Source: Thalassolituus marinus (GTDB taxonomy: Bacteria > Pseudomonadota > Gammaproteobacteria > Pseudomonadales > Oceanobacteraceae). Taken from it: a stretch of 32,927 bases of DNA. The notes below the pieces were generated by a model that saw nothing but the letters and a program-made list of their open reading frames with translations, ran no database searches and was not told the origin of the DNA. Shown piece after piece: positions 7,297 to 15,098 of the stretch (position 1 is its first letter; each line of letters starts with the position of its first letter). Position numbers and translations under genes: made by a program. The stretch lies in assembly GCF_020320395.1 (NCBI RefSeq), contig NZ_JAEDAH010000093.1, forward strand, positions 16,833 to 49,759, in the 5' to 3' direction.

Positions 7297-8304
7297 TCAG
7301 GAAAGGCGCAATTTACAGGCGGCAATGCCAGCAGCCCGCCTTCGCTCCCGCTGATCATCCCAGAATTGGCTGAGTTTTGATTTTACTTCGTGCGCGGCAC
7401 CTACAATACCTTTGAACTCCGATTCGAAGTTTTGGGTGATGTATAGCCAGTGTTCAGCATCAATACCCAAGCGATCCATGATTGCCGGTTCAGCCTCAGA
7501 GATTGATCCTCGTTTATTTTCCCTGATCTGTCGTCCTGTCCAGTCTACGAGCTCCAGGTAGTCTGTCAGACGCATCTGTATACCTTCAGGCATGTCTTGG
7601 CGAGGGTTCCCAGCAAAGGGAAGTAATCCATATGCTTGCTGCTTGGGGTGATTTGGTGAATAGGTTTCTTTCGCTTTCTGAGCGCGTTTTTTAACAGAAG
7701 TGTGCTCTGATTCTTCCGGAGTTTTAGCCATCGCAGCACGTACGGGATTCAGATCGACATAGGCCATGCAGGCCGCTAGCGCCTTTTCATCCAGCAAAGC
7801 TTGGGACTTAAAGCGGCCTTCCCAGAAATGGCCGGTGCATTGATCTTCTTCGTTGGCGAGCCTAGCTACCGTTTCGTTCAAGCGTCGCATGAACCAGCTG
7901 ATACTCATCAGGCGTTCTCGCCATTCATCAATACGTTCATCCAGTATGGCTTGCTGTGATGCCGACAGGTCTTCGCCTCGCTCGAATTTCTTTGACAGTA
8001 ACGTTCCTTGATATAGCTGGTGCCAGCGTTGAACGACCTCCAGGCTGGTTAGGCTTCTGGCGCGCTGTTGGCTGACATGGAGAATCACATGGAAGTGGTT
8101 CGACATCACTGCATAAGCGGCGATATCAATACAGAAAATTTGTGACTGATCCAGGATGAGTTTCTCAATCCAGCCACGGCGATGCTCGAAAGAGCGGCCT
8201 TCAGGGTCGGTTCCGCATAGAAATGCGCGACGGACGCAACGGGAAACACAGTGGTAGTAGGGCGTAGCTTCCAGAGAGACCAGCTGCTTCCTTGGCTTTG
8301 GCAT
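7297..8304 (-). CDS. REP-associated Y1 (HUH) transposase-like protein
   Basis: 335 residues, IS200-like Y1 superfamily. The N-terminus PKPRKQLVSLEATPYYHCVS then RCVRRAFLCG is characteristic. The HUH metal motif is NHFH (H70, H72), and the presumed catalytic tyrosine is Y182 in AYVDLNPVRA. The ATG is preceded on the minus strand by CAGGAGGA, a strong ribosome site (plus-strand complement at about 8308-8315). Such proteins nick and join single-stranded REP hairpins at the GTAG foot, and the window is full of GTAG-footed REPs; the nearest lies ~200 bases past its 3' end. It stands between copy A of the duplicated segment and an orphan toxin tip, whose upstream part may have been lost when this region was rearranged. 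The gene appears intact. It has no IS200-type partner gene or clear terminal repeats. Confidence 0.88.
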   Translation of the reverse strand: MPKPRKQLVSLEATPYYHCVSRCVRRAFLCGTDPEGRSFEHRRGWIEKLILDQSQIFCIDIAAYAVMSNHFHVILHVSQQRARSLTSLEVVQRWHQLYQGTLLSKKFERGEDLSASQQAILDERIDEWRERLMSISWFMRRLNETVARLANEEDQCTGHFWEGRFKSQALLDEKALAACMAYVDLNPVRAAMAKTPEESEHTSVKKRAQKAKETYSPNHPKQQAYGLLPFAGNPRQDMPEGIQMRLTDYLELVDWTGRQIRENKRGSISEAEPAIMDRLGIDAEHWLYITQNFESEFKGIVGAAHEVKSKLSQFWDDQRERRRAAGIAACKLRLS

Positions 8305-8350
8305 ACATCCTCCTGATGTATATTTCGTATTTCTACTGTATAGAAATTGA

Positions 8351-8851
8351 TCTTTAACGAGAATCAGGCATTCTTCTTACAATGACTGTCCTAGTTCTTA
8401 CACAAACCCTGAAGACATAAGGGCTGCATCTAAGAATTGGCCAAAGCAGAAGAAAGCTAGATTCGATTTAGCAGATTCCTACTACAGAGAGGCAGGTAAG
8501 GCGAATTACGATAACCATTTAAGAGGGATAGATTTCGATAAGCCAGTTGAAATCGTATCAATCCCAAAAGGCACTACCCTATATCAATACTCATATCCTG
8601 ACAGGTTGACAGGTATGCCAAAGACAGGTGACTATTTTTATGAAAACAAGGATGTTAACCCAAACCAATTGGGCTTCGAGGTTAATGGGCGAAAAATGAC
8701 AAGTGTCACTACGACTAGTCAACAGGACTACCTTAAAAGTTCTGCTGCTAACATTGAAGACTGGAACGGAAGTGGCAAGGTTTTTCCAGGAGGAGAGTCT
8801 CAAGTTTACAACCCTAACCGAAGCACTACGCCTGCTAGCTTTATCGAGTAA
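8351..8851 (+). pseudogene. Orphan toxin C-terminal tip fragment (family not identified)
   Basis: The frame is open from after TGA 8348-8350 to TAA 8849-8851. It reads like a toxin tip: ASKNWPKQKKARFDLADSYY, GIDFDKPVEIVSIPKGTTLY, QYSYPDRLTGMPKTGDYFYE, NPNQLGFEVNGRK, and ends STTPASFIE. The [FD]-D-K-P-V-E-[IV]-[VI]-x-[IL]-P-K-G-T-x-L-x-Q-[YW] block followed by G-x-[YF]-[FY] recalls ADP-ribosyltransferase-like polymorphic toxin tips, but I could not settle a family. No plausible start or ribosome site is seen and the body (trafficking) region is absent. AT-rich. The gene immediately downstream, 3 bases after the stop, is the likely immunity partner. It is probably an inactive displaced cassette. 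Confidence 0.65.
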
Positions 8852-8854
8852 TAT

Positions 8855-9286
8855 ATGAACATAGAAATGATTAGAAAACTTATCGAAAAATTTAGAAAGT
8901 TAGAGTTTTTCTCGATAGACGAATTTGGGAAAAATCCTGAAATTATAGCATCTGGGATCAAAAAGTATGAATCTATAAATAATAATTTTAGACAAATTAC
9001 TGTTTTTGAAAGAGATGGAAGGGTGGTAGAAGTGGGATTTCTTATTTCTCCAATAAAAGACTTGGTCGATTATTTTACCCATGAATTTGGTGAGCCGAAT
9101 GTTTTTTATAACTTCCGTGATGAGTTTACAAGATTAGAGTTTCATCCTGATTTCAATTGGATCGATAAATTGTCATGTGATGTTGATGGTCATTGGGAAA
9201 AAAATAATACTAGAATAACGAACCTTGAAAGCGGAGAAGTTATAGATGATGTGTTATTGAATGGATTTTTTATTCAATTAAAGTGA
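8855..9286 (+). CDS. Putative immunity protein (unknown family)
   Basis: A 143-residue AT-rich gene starting 3 bases after the orphan toxin tip at 8351-8851. No signal peptide or membrane segment is seen. It has mixed alpha/beta character (IEMIRKLIEKFRKLEFFSID, RQITVFERDGRVVEVGFLIS, DYFTHEFGEPNVFYNFRDEF) and ends in a short hydrophobic strand (NGFFIQLK). Context (directly behind a toxin tip, same strand, same composition) is the only basis for the immunity call; I do not recognise a family. No strong ribosome site is visible, so expression may rely on coupling to the tip reading frame. Confidence 0.55.
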   Translation: MNIEMIRKLIEKFRKLEFFSIDEFGKNPEIIASGIKKYESINNNFRQITVFERDGRVVEVGFLISPIKDLVDYFTHEFGEPNVFYNFRDEFTRLEFHPDFNWIDKLSCDVDGHWEKNNTRITNLESGEVIDDVLLNGFFIQLK

Positions 9287-9553
9287 GCTGCAAAAAATAA
9301 CATGCAATAACGTTGATATGCTCTTAATCACTGAGAGCGCGGGAAAGTACTTTTCCACGCAAGTATTCATAATACTGGTCAGAAGCCCATATTAGTGCTT
9401 TCTGCTGTGGGATTGATCGGCTATTGATTTATAACGAATCATAAAGTGGGTGTCTGGCTAGTTCTTGATTTTGTTAGTGTGATTTCTCAGTGTTTGTGAG
9501 GATTGCAAAGATTTCATTAAGATGTGGGTGTCAATGGTTTCATGTAGGAAGCT
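9287..9553 (+). other. Intergenic AT-rich stretch, no gene seen
   Basis: I see no credible reading frame. The piece GCCCATATTAGTGCTTTCT (from about 9386) resembles GCCCACATTAGTACTCT (from about 1766), which likewise follows an immunity gene. This may be vestigial toxin-cassette sequence, but the match is short. Confidence 0.4.
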
Positions 9554-9712
9554 GTGGCTCGGCGTCCAAAGCTATACTTCCCAAGTTATCCGTTACAAAT
9601 TATTTAGCGTAGACATAATCGCGATGCATGTTTTCGGGACGATTCGGATCGCAAAGCTTATCTGCACTTTATGCGTTAAGCTACTGCACAATACAAAGTG
9701 TCGATATAGTAC
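9554..9712 (+). pseudogene. Decayed Y1 transposase N-terminal relic
   Basis: Reading in one frame from GTG 9554 and ignoring three stops gives VARRPKLYFPSYPLQII, stop, RRHNRDACFRDDSDRKAYLH, FMR, stop, ATAQYKVSI, stop, Y. This follows the N-terminus of IS200-like Y1 transposases of the type M-[AP]-R-x-P-R-L-x-x-P-G-x-P-x-H-[IV]-[IV]-Q-R-G-x-N-R-x-A-C-F-F, ending just before the expected HUH motif. TAGGAA precedes the GTG as a residual ribosome site. It belongs to a different subfamily from the intact transposase at 7297-8304. A short overlapping open frame (9522-9788) is not a real gene. Confidence 0.8.
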
Positions 9713-9797
9713 CGGGTTTGTAGGGAAAATAATGCCAGGCAGAGGTGTTCAGATAGCCCCAGCCTCATCTATGCTATCAGCAATCTAGAGAGGATGT

Positions 9798-10451
9798 ATG
9801 GTAAACACCGAAGAGCAGCGCTTGGATTTGATAAAGTACTGCGATTACTTTATTGATCTATTGGGTAGTTTCCCCCAGGTCGACCACACGCCGGAAGGGC
9901 GAATGAAGGCGCAAGTTATTTGGCTTAAAGAACGGGCTGAGAACAACGATCTCACTCTGCCTGTTGATAAGAATTTGCTGTCTACAATTCGTTATATATA
10001 TACGGATGGTGTTCTTATGTTCCATGCTTCCTCTCCTGATAAAGCATACAGGGAAATTGAAGTGCCTATGCAGCGTATTATTGCGATAGCCAAGAACGGA
10101 AAGCTTATTTATAAGCCGGAATACGCTACCTTCGCTGTACGTTATGCTGAGGCTCTGATATCCGTGTTGAAAGGCGCCAGTCGTTCGTTGAGTGATGAAG
10201 AAACAGGCCTGATAGATGAGCTCGCTGACATTAAAGCAGGGCTAAGCAATGGATTGCTAGTTCCTCCTCTTGGAAACCCTAAAGGTCTCTATCCGAACTA
10301 CCTGGCAGTAGATACTTACAATCCAACGATAAGTGACCTCCCAAAGGGTAAGGAATACATTAAAACCATCTCATCAATAGTTTTTAGTGGTACTCGGCCA
10401 GATGCTTGGGTTGATCTTGAGACCGCGGATCATGATACGAAGAATTTGTAG
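9798..10451 (+). CDS. Hypothetical protein, soluble, unknown function
   Basis: 217 residues with a good ribosome site (AGAGAGG, 9788-9794) before ATG 9798. No signal peptide, no membrane segment and no recognised motif. The N-terminal half is charged and helical (EEQRLDLIKYCDYFIDLLGS, FAVRYAEALISVLKGASRSL); the C-terminal third is proline- and glycine-rich (LVPPLGNPKGLYPNYL). It sits between a transposase relic and the second duplicated segment, in a region where stray immunity genes accumulate, so an orphan immunity role is possible, but nothing in the sequence proves it. Base composition is intermediate between the toxin tips and the core genes. Confidence 0.6.
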   Translation: MVNTEEQRLDLIKYCDYFIDLLGSFPQVDHTPEGRMKAQVIWLKERAENNDLTLPVDKNLLSTIRYIYTDGVLMFHASSPDKAYREIEVPMQRIIAIAKNGKLIYKPEYATFAVRYAEALISVLKGASRSLSDEETGLIDELADIKAGLSNGLLVPPLGNPKGLYPNYLAVDTYNPTISDLPKGKEYIKTISSIVFSGTRPDAWVDLETADHDTKNL

Positions 10452-10805
10452 CGCTCGGCTGACCGGATTGTACTAAGCGTTGCAACAGCAGGCTTGGCGG
10501 TGAGCTATATGCGGAAATACCCCTTGCATCTTCTGCTTCAGAATTGAATGCTAAGCTTTATTGTCATGCGGTACTCTCGCCGAGCCAGTATCTGACGACA
10601 AAAGTGGTGGGCAGTGCCCACCCTACAAGATCAGTGTTATTGGTAGCGCTGTTCATTACAAGGCTGGCATTCTTCGTAGGGTGTGCACTGCGCACCGTTC
10701 AGGCTTCCTATTCCTGAATGCTCGTTATTTCGCACGCACTGATATCCCCCATTGTTTTTCAGATCTGTTAATCTTGCGTTTCTGAATTTCTGCAGGAATA
10801 CACGG
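10452..10805 (+). other. Intergenic region with two REP palindromes and the leader of the second beta-CASP copy
   Basis: A reverse REP lies at 10606-10626 (GGTGGGC-AGT-GCCCACC then CTAC). A forward REP lies at 10676-10696 (GTAG, GGTGTGC-ACT-GCGCACC). From 10676 the sequence follows 4986 onward. About 10730-10805 is a conserved leader shared with 5040-5115 (contains TCGCACGCACTGATATCCCC), which probably carries the promoter. Nothing else is recognised. Confidence 0.7.
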
Positions 10806-12854
10806 ATGTATTCAATTATTCATCACGGTGCGGTGTCGGGTGTTACCGGCTCGTGTCACCAGTTCAAACTTTATTCCGGCGAATCGCTGTTGGTTGATTG
10901 CGGGATGTTTCAGGGCGCTGAGGCTGAGGCGCGTATCAATGAATCCGGTGATGTTGATCTGACGGTGGACTTCGATTTGTCCGGCGTTAAAGCTTTGTTG
11001 GTTACGCATTGTCATATCGATCATGTCGGGCGCATTCCTTATTTGCTGATGGCGGGTTTTAAAGGCCCGATCTATGCCACGCAGGCAACGGCGCAGTTGT
11101 TGCCACTGGTACTGGAGGATGCGCTTAAAGTGGGTGTTACCCGCGATCGTAAGCTGATTGATACCTTTCTGCGTTTGTTAAAGCGTCAGTTGGTGGCTGT
11201 GCCTTATAAGCAGTGGTTCGCTGTTGAGGGCATGGTGGGCGTGCAGGCACGTTTTCAGGTGGCTGGGCATATCCTGGGCTCTGCTTATGTTGAGCTGGAT
11301 GTTAAGCAAAACGCTGAGCGTAAGCGGGTGGTATTTTCCGGTGATCTGGGTGCGCCGTATTCACCATTGCTGCCAGCACCGAAGTCTCCCTGGCGTTGTG
11401 ATGAGCTGATTATTGAAAGTACCTATGGTGATCGTTTGCATGAAGGTCGCAGGCAGCGTCGGCTGGCATTGCGGCGGGCAATTGAACGCAGCCTGCAGGA
11501 TGGCGGCGCTGTGCTGATTCCGGCGTTTTCGATTGGGCGTACGCAGGAGCTGCTGTATGAGCTGGAGGATATTATTCATCGCTCGGCCAGCCGTTCGCAG
11601 GCTAAGGCCGCATTGTGGCAGTCGCTGGATATTATTGTCGATTCGCCGCTGGCGTCGCAGTTTACCGCCCATTACCGCTCGCTGAAGTCATTGTGGGATG
11701 CGGAAGCGCGCCAGCGTGTGAATCGCGGCCGCCATCCGTTGTCGTTCGAGCAGCTGACCACGGTGGATAGTCATCGGGAACACGAGAAGATGGTGCGTTA
11801 TCTGCGCGATAGCGGTAAGCCGGCGATCGTGATTGCCGCCAGTGGTATGTGCGCCGGTGGCCGTATTCAGAATTACCTTGAGGCGTTATTGCCGGATGCG
11901 CGCACCGATGTGGTGTTTGTGGGCTATCAGGCGGTGGGAACGCCGGGGCGGGATATTCAGAAATACGGCCCGCGTGGCGGTTATGTGCAGTTGGGTGGGC
12001 AGCGGGTGGAGATTCGGGCTCAGGTGCATACGCTGGGTGGGTACAGTGCCCATGCCGACCAGAAGGATTTATTGAATTTCGTCAGGCGGATGCGCGGCAA
12101 ACCGCAGAAGATCCGCATTGTGCATGGTGATGATGAGGCGAAGCAGGCGTTGGCGGCGGAGTATCGGCGGTTGTTGCCGGGGGTTGAGGTGGTGATTCCG
12201 GTGGGGTGATGGTTTTGTAGGAGGGGTTGTTAGCCGCGATGGTGAATGTCGCAGAGAGTGTCGCAGGCATGGCCAGCTCCTACGGCGGGTGTAAATGTAG
12301 GAGCGGCTGTTAGCCGCGATGGTGAATGTCGCAGAGAGTGTCGCAGGCATGGCCAGCTCCTACGGGGGGGTATATGTAGGAGCGGCTGTTAGCCGCGATG
12401 GTGAATGTCGCAGAGAGTGTCGCAGGCATGGCCAGCTCCTACGGCGGGTGTAAATGTAGGAGCGGCTGTTAGCCGCGATGGCGCGCGCAGCACGCCCTTA
12501 TGCAGCATACGCCATACCGAATCGCAGCCAACGGCAGCTCCTACAGCTGCATCGCAGAGAGCGTCTCACCGGCCAACGGCAGCTTCTACAACTGCATCGC
12601 AGAGAGCGTGGGTTTATGTAGGAGCGGGCCATGCCCGCGATGGCGCGCGCTGAGCCTGTCGCCCTTCGAGATTTCCGGACTACGTCCGGCCTCAGGGCGA
12701 ACGGTGCGCACAGCCAGAGTTTATCGGAGATAGCAGAGGATATTCCGTAGGGTGGGCACTGCCCACCAATGAATCGCAGAAAGCGTCTCACCGGCCAGCG
12801 GCAGCTCCTGCATCAATAGCATCCTGGAATTGTAGGAGCGGCTGTTAGCCGCGA
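10676..12854 (+). repeat. Segmental duplication copy B (REP - beta-CASP gene - REP array)
   Basis: Partner of 4986-7098. The downstream array from 12478 onward is essentially identical to 6720 onward for roughly 375 bases, whereas the coding parts show scattered, mostly silent differences. This pattern suggests that array sequence is being kept uniform by conversion or that the arrays moved more recently. Confidence 0.92.
10806..12209 (+). CDS. Metallo-beta-lactamase fold, beta-CASP/RMMBL RNase-like protein (copy B)
   Basis: 467 residues, the same length as copy A. The ATG at 10806 is chosen because it aligns with copy A and has AGGA upstream; an open extension to 10752 is leader sequence. 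All metal motifs are kept (HCHIDH, VAGHILGSAY, VVFSGDLG, YSAHADQ, VHGDDEAK). Differences from copy A are about nine and mild: Thr/Ser near residue 11, Asn/Tyr at 23, Asp/Glu at 39, Ser/Ile at 44, Thr/Ala at 139, Val/Ala at 269, Ser/Asn at 306, Arg/Lys at 328 and Lys/Arg at 427. None touches a ligand. Both copies therefore look functional and under purifying selection or recently duplicated. Confidence 0.9.
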   Translation: MYSIIHHGAVSGVTGSCHQFKLYSGESLLVDCGMFQGAEAEARINESGDVDLTVDFDLSGVKALLVTHCHIDHVGRIPYLLMAGFKGPIYATQATAQLLPLVLEDALKVGVTRDRKLIDTFLRLLKRQLVAVPYKQWFAVEGMVGVQARFQVAGHILGSAYVELDVKQNAERKRVVFSGDLGAPYSPLLPAPKSPWRCDELIIESTYGDRLHEGRRQRRLALRRAIERSLQDGGAVLIPAFSIGRTQELLYELEDIIHRSASRSQAKAALWQSLDIIVDSPLASQFTAHYRSLKSLWDAEARQRVNRGRHPLSFEQLTTVDSHREHEKMVRYLRDSGKPAIVIAASGMCAGGRIQNYLEALLPDARTDVVFVGYQAVGTPGRDIQKYGPRGGYVQLGGQRVEIRAQVHTLGGYSAHADQKDLLNFVRRMRGKPQKIRIVHGDDEAKQALAAEYRRLLPGVEVVIPVG

Positions 12855-13229
12855 ATGTGAATGGCATGCGCAGCGGCACAGCGTCTGCTACGCAGACGTT
12901 CGCAGCCAACGGCAGCTCCTACAAGCTGCGTTCATGTAGGAGCGGCTGTTAGCCGCGATGGCGGGCGCAGCACGCCTTTATACGTTATAGCGTCTGCTAT
13001 GCAAGCGTTCGCAGATCTCGCTCATCCTGAGCCTGTCGAAGAACGCCCTTCGAGATTTCCAGACTGCGTCCGGCCTCAGGACGAACGGCTGATTCCGCAA
13101 TAACTGCGTAGGGTGGGCACTGCCCACCAATGAATTGCAGAGAGCTTCCCACCGGCAGGCGTTGCCTGCATCGCAGCCAGCGGCAGCTCCTACAGCTGCG
13201 TTCATGTAGGAGCGGCTGTTAGCCGCGAT
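12217..13229 (+). repeat. REP array B with ~80-base tandem units
   Basis: GTAG-footed palindromes start at 12217, 12297, 12376, 12456 (four units ~80 bases apart), 12618, 12747, 12832, 12936, 13108 and 13206. Stems are GCGGCT-GTT-AGCCGC, GCGGGC-CAT-GCCCGC (12618) and GGTGGGC-ACT-GCCCACC (12747, 13108). CCGGAC-type palindromes in a CTTCGAG...CGAACGG frame occur near 12665-12705 and 13045-13090. Linkers repeat GCAGCCAACGGCAGCTCCTA-type pieces, which are half-REPs. No gene is supported in the roughly 1 kb between 12210 and 13253. Confidence 0.9.
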
Positions 13230-13253
13230 AAGGACATGCCTGCGACAAGAATC

Positions 13254-13670
13254 TTACTTCGCTGGTCCCACCAGATGATGCGCCAGTCGGTTGCCCATCA
13301 GCAGCGCCGCAATAAACAGCAGCACTCCCGGATCAAACGTCAGCAGGTTCACCAGCGCCGGCCCCGGACACAGACCGACCAACCCCCAGCCAATGCCAAA
13401 CAGCACGGCACCGCCAAGCAAACGTTTGTCGATTTTTTTCAGCGTAGGTTCGTGGAAAGCATCCGCGCATACCGGTGCTTTGCGTTTTTTACTGAACCAG
13501 AAGGCAATGGCAAAAAGGGTTACCGCCGAGCCCATAACGGCAATCAGTTCCGGCTGCCAGTTGCCGAAAATATCGAGAAAGCCACGAACTTTCTGTGGGT
13601 TGTTCATACCCGAAACCAGCAAGCCCAGGCCAAAAACAAGGCCGCTGAGCAGTGCAATCAGCTGACTCAT
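13254..13670 (-). CDS. YeeE/YedE family transporter, C-terminal half protein
   Basis: 138 residues starting at ATG 13670 (minus strand). The start overlaps the stop of the upstream partner by four bases (ATGA), so the two are translationally coupled; a longer frame running upstream is spurious. It is hydrophobic with about four membrane segments (LIALLSGLVFGLGLLVSGM, ELIAVMGSAVTLFAIAFWF, LLGGAVLFGIGWGLVGLCPG, GVLLFIAALLMGNRLAHHLV). GWGLVGLCPGPAL holds the conserved cysteine of the family. In single-chain YeeE homologues these two halves are fused; here they are separate, as in many proteobacteria. A role in uptake of sulfur species (thiosulfate or related) is known for YeeE but not shown here. 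Confidence 0.85.
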   Translation of the reverse strand: MSQLIALLSGLVFGLGLLVSGMNNPQKVRGFLDIFGNWQPELIAVMGSAVTLFAIAFWFSKKRKAPVCADAFHEPTLKKIDKRLLGGAVLFGIGWGLVGLCPGPALVNLLTFDPGVLLFIAALLMGNRLAHHLVGPAK

Positions 13671-14077
13671 GCAGCACCTCCCAACGCATTCATCACCGCG
13701 ACGGTAACAACACCGGCGACAATAAAGGTAACGGTCGCAACGGTAGAGCGCACCGACAGGCGCCCCATGCCACATACGCCATGGCCACTGGTGCAACCGT
13801 TGCCGATATAGGTACCAAAGCCCACCAACAGACCTGCAACAACCAGCAGCAGTTGGTTGTCGGTCATGGTGACCGGAGCTTCGCCACCCAGACCGAAGTA
13901 AACAGGCGACGCCAGTACCAGACCGGCCAGAAACCAGATGGCCCAATGGCGGGTTTTGTCACGCCACATAAATAAGCTGGAAACGACGCCCGTCATACCG
14001 CTGATGCGGCCGATGCCAATCCACAGCAGTGATGCGGCAAAACCGATCAGCGCACCACCGAGTAATTCGTATGTCAT
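13667..14077 (-). CDS. YeeE/YedE family transporter, N-terminal half protein
   Basis: 136 residues with about four membrane segments. It carries the family motif IGNGCTSGHGVCGMGRLS, whose cysteines line the path for sulfur compounds in YeeE structures, and the N-terminal WIGIGRISGMTGVVSS. It is first gene of a two-gene minus-strand operon with the C-terminal half (ATGA overlap). Such pairs often stand next to persulfide dioxygenase or ArsR-type regulators; here neither is present and the pair is isolated between REP arrays, so its regulator must be elsewhere. A palindromic AT-rich site about 100 bases upstream could be its operator. Confidence 0.87.
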   Translation of the reverse strand: MTYELLGGALIGFAASLLWIGIGRISGMTGVVSSLFMWRDKTRHWAIWFLAGLVLASPVYFGLGGEAPVTMTDNQLLLVVAGLLVGFGTYIGNGCTSGHGVCGMGRLSVRSTVATVTFIVAGVVTVAVMNALGGAA

Positions 14078-14177
14078 TGTGTATATCCGACAGCGTGCCT
14101 GAGCACGTTTAACAGGGAGCCGGATTTTAGCCTAAGCCGGGGGACTGAGTCTTGGCTGGAAAGCCATCTGTTTATTG

Positions 14178-14195
14178 TAGTTAGCTATATAACTA
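14178..14195. promoter_or_regulatory. AT-rich inverted repeat upstream of the YeeE/YedE pair
   Basis: TAGTTA-GCTATA-TAACTA, perfect 6-base arms, lies 100 bases before the minus-strand start at 14077 in an otherwise GC-rich, REP-filled region. It resembles the AT-rich operators of ArsR-type repressors that control YeeE/YedE genes elsewhere. Function is inferred. Confidence 0.4.
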
Positions 14196-14254
14196 TATGA
14201 TTTTGTTTTATGAGTGCGAAATGGTCGTGCCGTTCCGGGAGATACGATCCTTCG

Positions 14255-15093
14255 ACGGGCTCAGGATGGGCGGAGTGATTTATTGATGTAGGAGCTGTCG
14301 TCCCGGTGCGACGCTCGCTTCGAACGTCTGCGCAGCAGACGCTATGCCGTAAAAACCATTAATCTTGCGGAATTAGCCGTTCGTCCTGAGGCCGGACGCA
14401 GTCCGGAAATCTCGAAGGGCGTCCTTCGACGGGCTCAGGATGAGTGGTGTGGTTAATGTCTGGGCGGAGTAAATACCGTTCGTCCTGAGGCCGGACGTAG
14501 TCCGGGAATCTCGAAGGGCGATCTTTCTCACCGCATAAAGGCGGGCATGGCCCGCTCCTACATTTACACCGCTGTAGGAGCTGCCGTCCCGGTGCAACGC
14601 TCGCTTCGAGAAGTTCAGGATACGCGGGATATGCGATCCGCTCTCTCTAAATCATTTGGTGGGCAGTGCCCACCCTACGCTGCTGTCGCGGAAATCACCG
14701 TTCGTCCTGAGGCCGGACGTAGTCCGGGAATCTCGAAGGGCGACAGGCTGTGGATGAATGGCGTTGTGTAGGAGCTGCCGCTGGCCGGTGAGACGCTCTC
14801 TGCGATGCGCTCTCGTAGCCGACGCTATGCCGTATAAGGGCGTGCTGTGCGCGCCATCGCGGGCATGGCCCGCTCCTACAAATAACGTTACGCCGTGCTT
14901 CGCGCGGCATTCACATTCGCGGCTAACAGCCGCTCCTACACATGACGACATGCCGTATAAGGGCGTGCTGCGCTCGCCATCGCGGGCATGGCCCGCTCCT
15001 ACATTTACACCGCTGTAGGAGCTGCCGTTGGCTGCGACAAGCTCATGATGAGCAGGTGCGATTTATTGATACAGGAGCTGGCCATGCCAGCGA
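14255..15093 (+). repeat. REP array C with mixed palindrome families
   Basis: Reverse-oriented REPs: 14541-14561, 14856-14879 and 14979-15002 (GCGGGC-CAT-GCCCGC), 14918-14939 (GCGGCT-AAC-AGCCGC) and 14658-14678 (GGTGGGC-AGT-GCCCACC). Three copies of the CCGGAC-GTA-GTCCGG element in a CGTTCGTCCTGAGG...CTCGAAGGGCG frame lie at 14378-14420, 14477-14520 and 14699-14742. Forward half-elements (GTAGGAGCTGCC) occur at 14287, 14573, 14767 and 15014. The last element, 15072-15093, has a perfect GCTGGC-CAT-GCCAGC stem and abuts the 3' end of the deaminase gene. No gene is supported here. Confidence 0.88.
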
Positions 15094-15098
15094 CCCAT

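Noticed and set aside
9522-9788. 88-residue open frame
   Set aside because: It overlaps the transposase relic in a different frame, has no recognisable content and contains the relic's coding signal out of frame.
13254-13946. Longer 230-residue version of the second YeeE/YedE gene
   Set aside because: The extra N-terminal part is the other frame of the first gene; the ATGA overlap at 13667-13670 gives the natural start.
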